Shown piece by piece: positions 1 through 10,024 of a DNA stretch of 64,000 nucleotides (positions are counted from its first letter, which is position 1; the number at the start of each line of letters is the position of its first letter). Position numbers and translations under genes: made by a program. Below the pieces are notes generated by a model, which worked only from the letters and a program-made list of their open reading frames with translations, was not told where the DNA came from and ran no database searches. This DNA is from Gamarada debralockiae (taxonomy: Eukaryota > Ascomycota > Leotiomycetes > Helotiales > Hyphodiscaceae), in contig NXFV01001859.1 in the NCBI GenBank assembly GCA_002803225.1, positions 36,903 to 100,902 of the forward strand, in the 5' to 3' direction.

Positions 1-955
1 TCAATCGCGCTTCTGCCTTGCTTCGGATATGCGAGACAAAGTCTATGCTCTTCTAGGAGTATGCGATGAGCTTGCTCGTCTAGTCGGCAAGCCAGACTAT
101 GAGCTATCCGTTGAAGAGGTCTGGATCCGGGCCGCCAGAGCGTGTCTTCAGAGCCATCTATCCATCAACGCTCTGTCTCTTGTCACCCTTGGCAAGAACC
201 ACCTCCCTCCCAACTTCCTTCCTTCCTGGGCCGCTGACCTCGGCAAATCCAGCGCCACATGGATTCGTCGTCCCAGATCCTCATATGACACTGATGGCCA
301 AGCAGTGATCTCTCACTGTTCTGACAAAGGCGGTTGTTTGCACGTACAAGGAGTTATAGTTGACTCGATTGCTACAAAGTCCGACAGTGGTGATGGTAAA
401 GCAATGCTTCTGTCTACGTGGCGGAAGTGGTGGGAAATCTCCCAGGGTCTTGAAGGTTTTGACTCTGGACGTGTCGAAAATGTTCTTGCGTTCTGGAAGA
501 CCCTCTACGGCGACGACAAAAATTCTATCTATCTTTCGGATAATCTCCTCAAGTGGCACAGCGATGTAATTGGAGACCTGTCTGGTGCGGAGGATGTCCC
601 GAAAAAGCATACTCCTAGCTTCGGCAAAGAAACACCTTTTGATCACGTTCGCTTCTCTGATTTCGTGGATATTACATTCGGAAGGGCCTTTGGACTCACT
701 GAGTCGAAATCTATAGGTTTGTTCTCCAAGGAAGCAAGAGTCGGTGATGATATTGTGCTCTTTAATGGCGCAACTACGCCATTCCTCTTGCGACGAATTT
801 GCCAAAAACCGGGTTTTCGGGAGGAAATGACTAGCTGCATTCGCCGTGGTTTGCTTCCATATCAGCTTGTTGGACCGTGCTATGTCCACGGTCTTATAGA
901 CAGTAGAAGGAGGTCTAATAAGCCATTGGAATATAGAGAGATTCTAATACTTTAA
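1..955 (+). CDS. HET-domain (heterokaryon incompatibility) protein, 3' part
   Basis: The frame is open from the first bases of the window to TAA at 953-955, so the 5' end lies outside. The visible part carries hallmarks of the C-terminal half of fungal HET proteins: DKVYALLG just inside the window, the LPSWAADL stretch near residue 75 and a late GDDIVLFNG...PFLLRR block followed by LVGPCYVHGLID. In this family those segments follow the HET domain proper and end in a conserved region on substrate or allorecognition status. HET proteins trigger cell death after fusion of incompatible hyphae. The HET core itself is not visible, so the family call rests on the tail. No frameshift is seen in the 310 visible codons. 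Confidence 0.8.
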   Translation, partial: QSRFCLASDMRDKVYALLGVCDELARLVGKPDYELSVEEVWIRAARACLQSHLSINALSLVTLGKNHLPPNFLPSWAADLGKSSATWIRRPRSSYDTDGQAVISHCSDKGGCLHVQGVIVDSIATKSDSGDGKAMLLSTWRKWWEISQGLEGFDSGRVENVLAFWKTLYGDDKNSIYLSDNLLKWHSDVIGDLSGAEDVPKKHTPSFGKETPFDHVRFSDFVDITFGRAFGLTESKSIGLFSKEARVGDDIVLFNGATTPFLLRRICQKPGFREEMTSCIRRGLLPYQLVGPCYVHGLIDSRRRSNKPLEYREILIL

Positions 956-1513
956 GAAGTTATTTAATTAATTAAAGATTAGGCTTAACATTTCGGCTCT
1001 TGCATTAATTAACCTTCCTACCGATTCTCCTACAATAATCGACAGCTCGTCCACCGAATAAGACACTAATACTGAGAAAGGAATGATCTAATGATCTCGA
1101 GAAGGTTGGCGATTGAAATCAAACGCATCCGAAAACCCAGACCAGGAGAAAAATCAAACGACGTTGGAATATCAGAGTAGCGAACGAGGAATATGGCGGC
1201 GGAGCTAGCATCCTATCAACATCGTAAGCTGAGATAATAGGCACAAACGAGAAGAAATTGCCATCTTGAATCGATGCTAGCAGCTGTGGGTGATATATGA
1301 AAGAAGCTTAAAGAATCTTGTCCGAGCAGATCTCCGAAGTCCGAACAATTCGCCACCCGCGTGACCCTCATTCTTACCCCTGCCTCAGATCTCAATCTTG
1401 AATGGGCCAAGCAGTTGACCAAACACTCGACGTATCCATCTGAAATCCCATCTCCTTAACTTCCGCTCGACCTCCAATAATCACTCTCTCCAGCGATGCA
1501 ACAAGCTCATCTT
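956..1513. other. intergenic, no gene seen
   Basis: This holds the 3' flank of the HET gene, AT-rich just after its stop, and then sequence with only short open frames. I see no RNA gene or repeat in it. Confidence 0.5.
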
Positions 1514-2042
1514 TTATCTTAAACGCAGAGAATCTAGAGATCGAGATACGTCTCTCCGCTTCAAGTCCAAGCGCCAGGCCCAAAACTTTCGTTCCTCTTC
1601 AGTCCTTGCATCTTCTGATAGAGGACTTGCATCGATGAAATCGAGTTGTAGAATTTGAAGACCTTTGAGGACCGTCAGTTCCCACAGAAGTTGCTGAAAG
1701 TCTAAAACAAACTCGATGAAGCAGCCATAAAAGACCATACGAAGCTCTCGAATTGTGGAGGCGTACTTGGGCCCGCTCAGGAGCGGGACGAGACTGGTGA
1801 ATGAGGACGCAACCAAGATCGAATTGAAGGCGAAGACATTAGAGCTGTAGAGGGCAAGGGATCCGAGTTTGGTAGAAGTCCCTTGAAATTCGAATGAGTG
1901 GCAAGTTCACGGCGGTTAGTTCCATGCTGCAATCGTAGATCTCGTGCGACACAGCCCGGAAGTTCCAGATCTCATCGTGGCCAAATGCGTACTGTAGAAT
2001 TCGAAGCTTGACATCGGCGGGAATAGACTCCCACGGAGACAT
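1514..2042 (-). pseudogene. F-box-like protein, frame-broken
   Basis: An ATG at 2042 opens with MSPWESIPADVKLRILQYAF, followed by WNFRAVSHEIYDCS, the look of an F-box (substrate receptor of SCF ubiquitin ligases) at the very N-terminus. This frame stops at 1839. The protein-like sequence carries on in a second frame from about 1900 to 1514 (KLGSLALYSSNVFAFNSIL, then leucine-rich text with LLSGPKYAS and LQILQLDF), as in the body of fungal F-box proteins. No GT-AG pair joins the two frames cleanly, so I read a frameshift rather than an intron. A minus-strand stretch near 2350-2530 resembles the tail of a similar gene. An unusual intron cannot be excluded. Confidence 0.45.
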
Positions 2043-3492
2043 CTTGTTCGTGCTGTAGCGACTGGAGGAGTCTGGATGGGATGAGACGATCGAGATGGGA
2101 TGTGTGATGTGAGAAGAGACGGGAAGGAGGCTGCGAAATTGATGCAATTAAGTGCGAGATGTCAAGCGTGCTTTCCATGGTTTCTAGCTACGTGCTGGAA
2201 GGCACATTGTGGTGAATCTTCCTTCCCCGTCATGATACAGCCATATAGAAAGAGCCCCTGGCCAACCAAAGACACCCATCTCCACAGACCTCTGCGAGAT
2301 CTTCATCCTATCCTTCAACAACCTGAAAGAACTCCTCGTCGGTGAAGATGATCACTGGATCCTTGGACTGATCAGCTTGGCTCTATGATGGGGGGAAGAA
2401 CTCATGGTAGAACCATTCAGGCTATCTGTTCGAAGAAAGCCACCAAGTTCTTTGTGAGAAGGCGCAATCGAATCAATCTCCCAGTCCTCGCAACCAAATT
2501 CTATAAACAGCGTTTGCATATTGTTACTGTTGCAAGGTCATAATTGTAGAATGTGAAAGCAGCTTGACATTTAGAGAGTAGTGGCCCAAGGGCTATATGT
2601 ACAGCGTAGTGACTCATACCCTAGGCAACAGTGCCAAGTGGGTTATGACTCAGGTATCACGTTCCAACAGTTACGAACAAAAGTGCTAATATCGAAGTCA
2701 TCGGGGTGAGGAAGGCTTCCGATTCAGGGCATCTGATTCTTGGCATACGACCATGAGTCTGATATACTCCATCGCGAGCTATGAAAGTCAGTACTTGGAG
2801 GCTTCAGGAGTAGGAGTGCGCACGAAAGCCACGAGTTCCGTTGTACGAAGCTGGCCCAAGAGTGACCGAGCGAAAGAGGAGGCTATGATCGAGAGGGAAC
2901 TGGCTCAGAAGCTCATGAGCTGTATTGATGGTGCAGGAGTCAAATGCAGGGCCCAGATCTGGACGAACATGATAGAAGCCATGCTCTCATCGTCGGTAGG
3001 AACCTCTGCAACGCTGCCAGTAATAATCCCCGTGTTATCGTCAGGTACTGCCATACTTTCTATAAGCTGCAGAAGATGTCTGAGCTATGGAAGACATACA
3101 GAGTGGAAGAAGATGAGTTGGGGATGTAGCGAGACTCACTTTCAAAAAAAGTGTGAAGCTCAAAGTACCGCTTTTATCATCTTCAGCTCCATATCTCTTC
3201 GTCTCCTACCTCGCCGAGATCCTCATCTGCAGTCCAGGCCAGTATATATAAAGCAAAGAAAGTTCAAGCAGAAGCAAACGCAAAGCACACAGGTGATTTT
3301 AATTGAGCTATTTTATGTAGTCCGAGGCTCTATCGTTCCCTGATGCCGTGGCATCCCATTTTGAAAGAAACCTCTACCGGGAGAATCATTACCAGCTCCC
3401 AAAATTATCACAAATCCACAGAAGATCTTGCCAGGGTCTTCTTTCTCGATCTGCATCATGTCAACGCAGTGGTAGGCCTTTTCTCGTGCAGA
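2043..3492. other. decayed or non-coding stretch
   Basis: Several short open frames overlap on both strands, the longest on the plus strand at 2753-3343 (196 residues). None has a recognisable motif or consistent splice structure. Fragments at 2350-2530 (minus) look like the end of an F-box-type protein. I regard the stretch as gene remains between two pseudogenes. Confidence 0.4.
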
Positions 3493-5244
3493 TTAGTCTC
3501 CAACATAGGCATCACTCATATTCTCATCAGCGTCGTCCTCGTCTTCAAATCCAATGCGAGATTTCTGAACTCCAACTTCAGAATCTTCGTCCCCAGACTC
3601 CATAAATCCCATGTTCTGGAATGTTTCTCTCCATTGGGTAAAGAAATCTTTTACCTGCACAACGATGTCGTCTTTCCAAGCTTCTGGCACCGACGTACTG
3701 GTAATCTCCCCGTTGAGAGTATCTCCCAAGGATTCAACTACATCTGCTCGCGCATCTTCATCCATGTCATTTCAAATACCCCGGATCTTATCTTCGCTGT
3801 ATAGAAACGGCCAGTAGACGACTCTGATTGAGTATTTATCCCATTATTGCTTCACATCAAATGACGGGAGGTAATTTGATGTCTCAACACCTCGGACTGG
3901 CTCTGTTGGTGGGTCATGGCTAGAAACTCGTTAGTATTTGAAACGAGGGCATGAGGGTGAGTGACCTACTCTGCATTGCAGAAGCAAAGAACAATATTTC
4001 TGTCCATTTGCCGGTTCTTGTTGAAATACGCTCTTACAGTTTCCTCAGTCACCCTGCTGTATCGAATGTCTTTGTTGTTGAACGGATATTACTAATCACT
4101 GATTCATCAGTCTCTATTAGGACTAGCGTACCGCCTCCTATTTAGAGCTTCTCTTGTAGCTAGAACTTGAGATCCTTAAATGATCGCTCCTCAATGCAAT
4201 ACCATCAATTCTGCCTCTGAAACCCTCCAACTGATATATGTTCTCCGTGAACACATTGCTGCGAGCGCCCAGACATTCTTGGTAGACCAACGCTCCATGA
4301 CAGATGCGGTATCGAGATCTTACTCTGTCAGTTCTATCTCAGGATCAATTTTCTCAACTAGCCAAATGAGCGTGCCAAAACCTGCATCCTGCTCATAGGT
4401 CAAACGCATATCTTGGCCTCGCCATCGGGGCATTTGAGACTTCTATCTCCGGGAAATCATCAGCCAAGTCCGGGTTCTATTTTAGCATCAGCTGTTGTTG
4501 TGTTCTTCTAAACAGGGCCCTCTTTGCAGCTGGCGCCTTCTTCGTGACAGGGTCTTCATCTAGAATTTCGCGGGTTTAATTCTGTGCACGGCCGGTCTTG
4601 ACATGGCGCTTTAGCTTTTTTCCCATCGGCGTCTTCAGTAAAGCAGTGAGCCATTGGCGTTGGTTTTCTAAAAGCTCACTGTCTTTCGGAAACTCTGTTC
4701 TTGTCACTTTGTTGATAAATGTGGTAGAAATTTGATGGGTTGTTGTGATGACACGGAACTGCTAAACGAACACCTCATATAGTTATGGAGCCTGCCAATC
4801 ATGGGCTGGAGATCTTCACAAAGAGTTCGGCCTATTCACTCGGACCACACGACCGACTGCTTAAAACTCTATCATAAGATTCTTCCCGGGCGAAACAACA
4901 ACGTTGTGGCAGCAGTGATACAGGTCAATGCCCAATGCACTGGCCTCATACATGATTATGAGGATTTTAAGGGAGTCCTTGGGGCCGTAGAATGGGGTAG
5001 CAAGCTTGACACGTTGGCCTCTTGTCAACCCTGAGTGTATAACTAGACAATCCACCTAGATATAGTTGCAAACTGCTTCCAACAATGTAGGCACGAAGGT
5101 GTTCCCGTCCGTCACCAGTAGCTTTGATTTGTTGATAAGGACAACCTCGTGGATTAGCTTGAATTGGATTCGGTAGTCGCGGCGTTCAGTAGTATTGACA
5201 ACCTTTGAGAAGACAAGCAGTTGCAACAAACCTTCGGAACGCAT
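3493..5244 (-). pseudogene. SNF2-family helicase, C-terminal remnant with several stops
   Basis: Reading the minus strand from 5244, the frame gives text like a helicase C domain: an IHSGLTRGQR segment, ILIIMYEASALGIDL (compare the motif V region of SNF2 ATPases), YHCCHNVVV, and then motif VI as AVGRVVRVNR (family form QxxGRxxRxGQ). TAG interrupts at 5056-5058, TAA just before AVGRV near 4860, and TGA and TAG follow within 100 bases. Past a further TAA near 4580, coding-like text continues, and an acidic open frame at 3493-3765 may be the protein's tail. Motifs I-IV are missing because the epoxide hydrolase gene begins immediately upstream. Most stops are explained by C-to-T changes of CAA, CAG or CGA. 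The helicase identity is firm for 4800-5244; the link to 3493-3765 is inferred. Confidence 0.6.
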
Positions 5245-5349
5245 TAATCATATCTCCATCCGCACCACAGAACTGGTCTCCAACCGCTGAACCTTTTTCA
5301 AGATCGGTCTCCACACCTCTCTTCCATTAGTCCCAAACCATCCCCAAAG

Positions 5350-6902
5350 TCATAGCCTAGCCCTCTCGTCATCATAGCCATTTCTTCCCTGCACAACACC
5401 AAACGCGCCTCCTCCTCTTCCAAACATCGTCCTCAAGTCTCTAGCAAGGAGTTCTGGTTTCTCGCTTGCGAAGAAATGTCCTCCGCTGTCGTTTTCAGAC
5501 TCGAAGACAACAGGTCCGAGGGTCCTGCACCAAGATTTTGGGAGGACGGAAAGTTCTTTTGGGTTGTATGCTGTGGGATGTCAGTCTTAATACTGACAGT
5601 TTTCGTGCCGATCAAGCTGGTCAAAAGGGGAAGAAGGGATGTTGGGTACGCACCAAGGCCCAGCTTCACAGTAGGGATCCAACTCTGCACCTGCTCCCTC
5701 GTAATCTTCCCTGGGCCCGGAGTAGTATGCACAACCTCGTAATAAATCCTATGCGCGGCCCCTGGCCCCGCCGTACTGAACTGATAAATGGAAACCCACG
5801 TAAAGATTTCATCATCCGTCCACGGATACGAATCTGTCCAATCATGCAACTTCTCATAAATCCACGCCAACAGCGCCACCGGGGAGTCATTCAACGCATA
5901 CGCCAGCGTCTGCGGCTTCGTAGATTGCTCAGCATAATAACCCCTCCCTTCCTTCTGGAACCAATTCGTTCTCGCAAACCCGGCTTTCTCTTTCTCATTA
6001 TATGGACGGAGGGAGTGTTGTAAAGCGAGAATTGGATGTTTTGAGAAGGTTGGAGGATCCCCGCGGATCATGTTGATGTGTGAGGCTTTGCAGTGCTGAG
6101 GATAGAGAGCCCCGATGGCGCGGGTGATGTAGAACCCCCAGTCGCCGCCTTGTGTCACTGTTTAGGAACGAAGAGTAAGCATAAGGTCTTCTGAATCACC
6201 CCAAAAGAGCAGGATCTGATTCAGAGGCACGAGTCTACCACCTCGCTACCCCTGAAGCGCTCCATAGTAGGAGGCAATGGAACACCAACCATATTCGTTG
6301 TAGCCCAACGAGAGCATGAGCTTGTGGCACGTCTCAGCGTATTGAGCGGCTGCGAAACCGCGGGTCTTGACGGAGGACGAGAAACCGTAGTTGGGGAGGG
6401 AAGGGGCTACGATGTGGAAGGCGGGCCCTCCGGGGGAAGAGAGGAGAGGGAGGATGTGTTGAACCTCAATAAATGATCCTGGCCCTATTTATCCGCTATG
6501 TTAACATCTATATTCACAAGTCCTATTCCCGCGATTAAATTTGAGGGGATTGGGCGCATGGGGAAGTGAAAAGGAGGGGAACTCACAACCATGCACAAAA
6601 AGCAGCGGAATAGCGCCCTTAACATCACTCTTCTGCCACACAAAATGGATATCTAGTTCATCGAATCCGTCAACCTTGATACCAGTATGATACTGGGGAA
6701 TCTTGTTAAGCCGTTCCTCAGCCTGTCTCCAATCCCATTCCTCCCACGACTTGGTCAACCTCTTCATATCCGCCAATGGTACGCCAAGATCCCATTGTGC
6801 GTTCTCCAGCTCATCCGGGAATTCCGCTAGGCTGAGTTTCGTCTTTAAGTTGTCCACCTTCTCCTGAGGGATGTTTATCTTGAACGGCTCCGGGGGTGCC
6901 AT
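5350..6902 (-). CDS. epoxide hydrolase (microsomal type, alpha/beta fold)
   Basis: Four exons (6902-6587, 6484-6290, 6157-5654, 5570-5350) join in phase to 411 residues. Residues 1-105 form the epoxide hydrolase N-terminal domain that clasps the core. HGWPGS spans the first splice and supplies the oxyanion region. GGDWG near residue 175 carries the nucleophilic Asp. The last exon restores [10 protein letters not shown], whose His completes the triad. The enzyme opens epoxides to diols through an ester intermediate. In fungi the family acts in detoxification or secondary metabolism; no biosynthetic partners lie nearby. Unspliced, the third exon runs on into an unrelated tail, so the last intron decides the true C-terminus. 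I chose the ATG at 6902, since [12 protein letters not shown] matches the usual start. Confidence 0.88.
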
Positions 6903-7428
6903 TGTGTTTTGTGGGTTGGAGAACAAGGAACAGTGAGGAATTGAAACCGTTGGATTAGTTTATATATTATGTGAAGGAGGAGATGATAAGTGCGAGAACG
7001 AAGATAGGAGAACGTCTTACCGTCTTACTGCACCTGGAATAATTAGGTTGTTGACTTTTCTACCTTGGTCCAAATCTTCAAATGACGTCCATAACTGCCG
7101 AGAAGCTTACCCCACTCTTTTAAGGTCAAAGCTGCCTATGTAGCCAATCAGAGCTTACGATTCCGCTCACACCCTTTAGTGACAGAATGCCGCTGCGAGA
7201 AACGGCTCCGAAGAACGGTAGAGTAATACTCAAAGCAAGTAGTTATAATGTGATGTAGATAGTAGTTTGTTGTAGATTTGATATTCATTCATTGCTTGAA
7301 AGGTATTCAAAAAGCCGCCCAACGCCCCAATTATTACCAATCCACCAGGCCCGGTCTTGCTCTCCAGGTGTCACCGTGTCGACAAACTGGTTCCAAACGC
7401 CCCTTGCTTATTCACAACCAGAATCTGA
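6903..7428. other. spacer upstream of epoxide hydrolase
   Basis: Contains the 5' flank of the epoxide hydrolase gene and the 3' flank of ECM14, both on the minus strand. No further gene or repeat is visible. Confidence 0.5.
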
Positions 7429-9240
7429 TCATCTCCTCCGTCGTCGCCTAAGCTCCCAATTCACATCCTCAATGTCATACTCAACCTCCCCTTCAAGCTC
7501 AACCAATTCATCATCTTGAGCATTCTCGTTATCCACCTCCGACACCTCCTGATGCAACTCATCCATGAGATTCTCCTCAATGCCCTTATTTCCCAGAAGG
7601 AAATCCCCGAAATACTTCACAGCGTCGAAAGCCTCTTCGCCCGTCGGCACAATGTTCTCTTTTGGTAGTAAGAAGCCATAACTTCCGGTATCTCGAAGCT
7701 TGATTTGATAACTATATCGCACTCGCATTTCATGGTAGAACCAATCGATAGCAGATCCTCCACCAGTTTCCATGCGAGATGCTCCGCCAGCTGGAGCGAA
7801 TTTCGACGTGACAGCACCCTCACATGCCGATGCAACACCGTATTGTTGCCCGCTCGATATCCGGATCGCTTTTGCGAGACCCATTCCCAATTCTTCTAGA
7901 TTCTCCAGGGTCGGTGGGTCGGCGTTGCAGGAATATGTGTATGGGTAGAGAACTTGTTGAGAGTATGAATGTAGATCCAGAAAGCCGACGAAATTCACGT
8001 TGTTATTCTCGGTTTCGTTCTTAGCCCATCGTGCTAATCGCTGAGATTCGACTGCTTGGAAAGGTTCGGCGCCTGCATAGCTTTCTGAGCATGGGTTGCT
8101 TGAGAATGTGTTTCCCTCCCATTCGAATCCGAAGGCTCGGTCTAGGTCAAGACCACGACAGATGCGGAGATCGGTTTGTTGGCGATTCTTTCGCCATAGA
8201 CGATCGTTCTCCCAGGTGTACACATATCCGTCCGGATTAGCCGTAGGGATGAGGACGAAGTCGAATTCCTGGAGAAGCTTCGTGATGCCTGAAGTTTTGC
8301 CATATGAAGAGATGAGTGACCAAGCGATGTATGTCACAGTGCTCACAGATATCCATTCCCTAGCATGCAAGCCTCCTGATATGATGATGGTCTTCCGTGG
8401 CTCCGATGGCTCTTGTGATAGATTGGGTGATACACCAACCCGCAATGCAGGTATATCTCGACCTTCGTAGGTTGTTCCAATATTGATCATTCGGACGTGG
8501 GTCGTAAACATCGAAGCCATCAGACGCATCCATGGTATGATGACAGAGAGTGGTTGGTAATTCTGGAAGAAGATATTTTCAACTCCATCTGATGCCCTCA
8601 GGATTGGTGTGAAAGCTTGTGCGTGGGTCGGTGGTGACGATGGCTCACCAATGGTTATGGAGGGGTAGGATTGATAGATCGTCTTAGCCAGGTCTGGCAT
8701 AAGATTCGAATATGCTTTTTGGAGTGAGTTTGGAAGCAATCCGAGGAGTGATGGTATCTAGTCTGTCAGTCAGGTCCTTTGCGGGGTAGTGATAAGACGT
8801 ACATCATCTTCTCTGAGACGGATATCAGCCCAATTACTCATGAACTCCCACACGTCCAAGAAAAGTGTGTCTGCTGCCTCTGCCAATGCTTGCTCCTCAT
8901 ATGTCGTACTCAGATTGAATCGAAGGACCACATCTCCTCCATACTTAGCCAACAATGTCGAAGGCAGCTGCGAGTTCGTAGGACGAAGGGTATGCTTATC
9001 GCAACCAGCCTTCACTGTCTTCGGTGGTAGGCCAAACACCTTCTCTATCGCGGTATCTCGGAGCCAGGTCAACTGTGGGAAGACACTTCGATGCTTGGGC
9101 GATTGTTCTGGATGACGTTGAGTGGCTGAAAAGCCGCTACTGCTACCAGCCCAGGGGACAACGAAGGCTTGTATGGGCGCACATAACAGGAGGACAAAAG
9201 AGAAGAATAGCAGTGACAGCGTGTTATGCGATGGTTGCAT
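7429..9240 (-). CDS. ECM14: inactive metallocarboxypeptidase-like protein ECM14
   Basis: Two exons (9240-8803, 8757-7429) give 588 residues, the usual length of the family. The N-terminus is a signal peptide ([17 protein letters not shown]), followed by a carboxypeptidase pro-region and an M14 catalytic-like domain. Zinc ligands are kept: HAREW in [12 protein letters not shown] and the later LDLHSY. The general base is not: where active M14A enzymes read FELRDTG, this one reads IKLRDTG, so the catalytic Glu is Lys. That replacement is characteristic of ECM14, described as a pseudo-carboxypeptidase linked to cell-wall organisation in yeast. The C-terminus is acidic and ends in a run of Arg. 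Predicted secreted or vacuolar route. Confidence 0.92.
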
Positions 9241-10024
9241 TGTTAACAGCGCGTCTATGGGAATGGCAACTCGAAGGATGCTGTGATCGTGTGCTCGGTT
9301 TGCTTGCTGCCTGAGTTTTTTTCAAGATGCGAGAAAGATGGGGTGGGGAAAGAGAGTGGTGTGGTGGGCGGGTTGGATCGGCTGGAGTGGAGTGAATGGG
9401 TGGATTTTCTGCACGTGGGGCCTTTCGTACAGTAACGCCCGTTTTGATTTCCTTTACACCGTACAGGTTGCAGTGGCGCTGCAGCGTCTTTGCAGACGGG
9501 CAAGGCACCCGTCAATCGACTGGTGGATATCTTTGACCCGCAGTTCTGAACGGGGTCCAACGGTTAAGCGCACCCGGAAATGTTCTGGACTACTGAATCC
9601 TTTCTTGGGTTAAGTGTCAGTGGGTTGAGCGATCGATGGAGCTAAAAAGGTGCAGCTGCGTTAGTTATTGGGAAAATCAAAAACGATACGGTTGAGAACA
9701 ATATCATATCATACGGAATCCTTCGCACCTTCCTCGTAAATATTATCTTTATTTATTTGTTACTCGTGTCGAATTGATTTTCATCCTCCAAAGGAAGAAA
9801 TTTCGACAAGTCTTCACTGATCATTGTCGCTTTCCCCAAGTCACTCGTTTCCAAGCCCCTTGCTTTTCCAAGGATCAGGCTCGTCAGAAATCAGCCTCAG
9901 CTTCCCAAAACCTCCACACGGGACAAATCGACATCAACTCCTCGTAACATTCGAGATCCTTATCGAAGTCCATTACTCCCTATGTCGTCCTAGGGATCAA
10001 TGATTTCCCAGCTTCAATCCAACC
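9241..10024. promoter_or_regulatory. divergent promoter region, ECM14 / Sec7 GEF
   Basis: ECM14 reads leftward and the Sec7 gene rightward from this 784-bp spacer. The half nearest the Sec7 start has pyrimidine-rich stretches (9780-9960) typical of fungal 5' leaders. No TATA box is convincing. Confidence 0.4.

Noticed and set aside
281..889. 202-residue minus-strand open frame inside the HET gene
   Set aside because: It is antisense to a clearly conserved coding frame and has no motif of its own.
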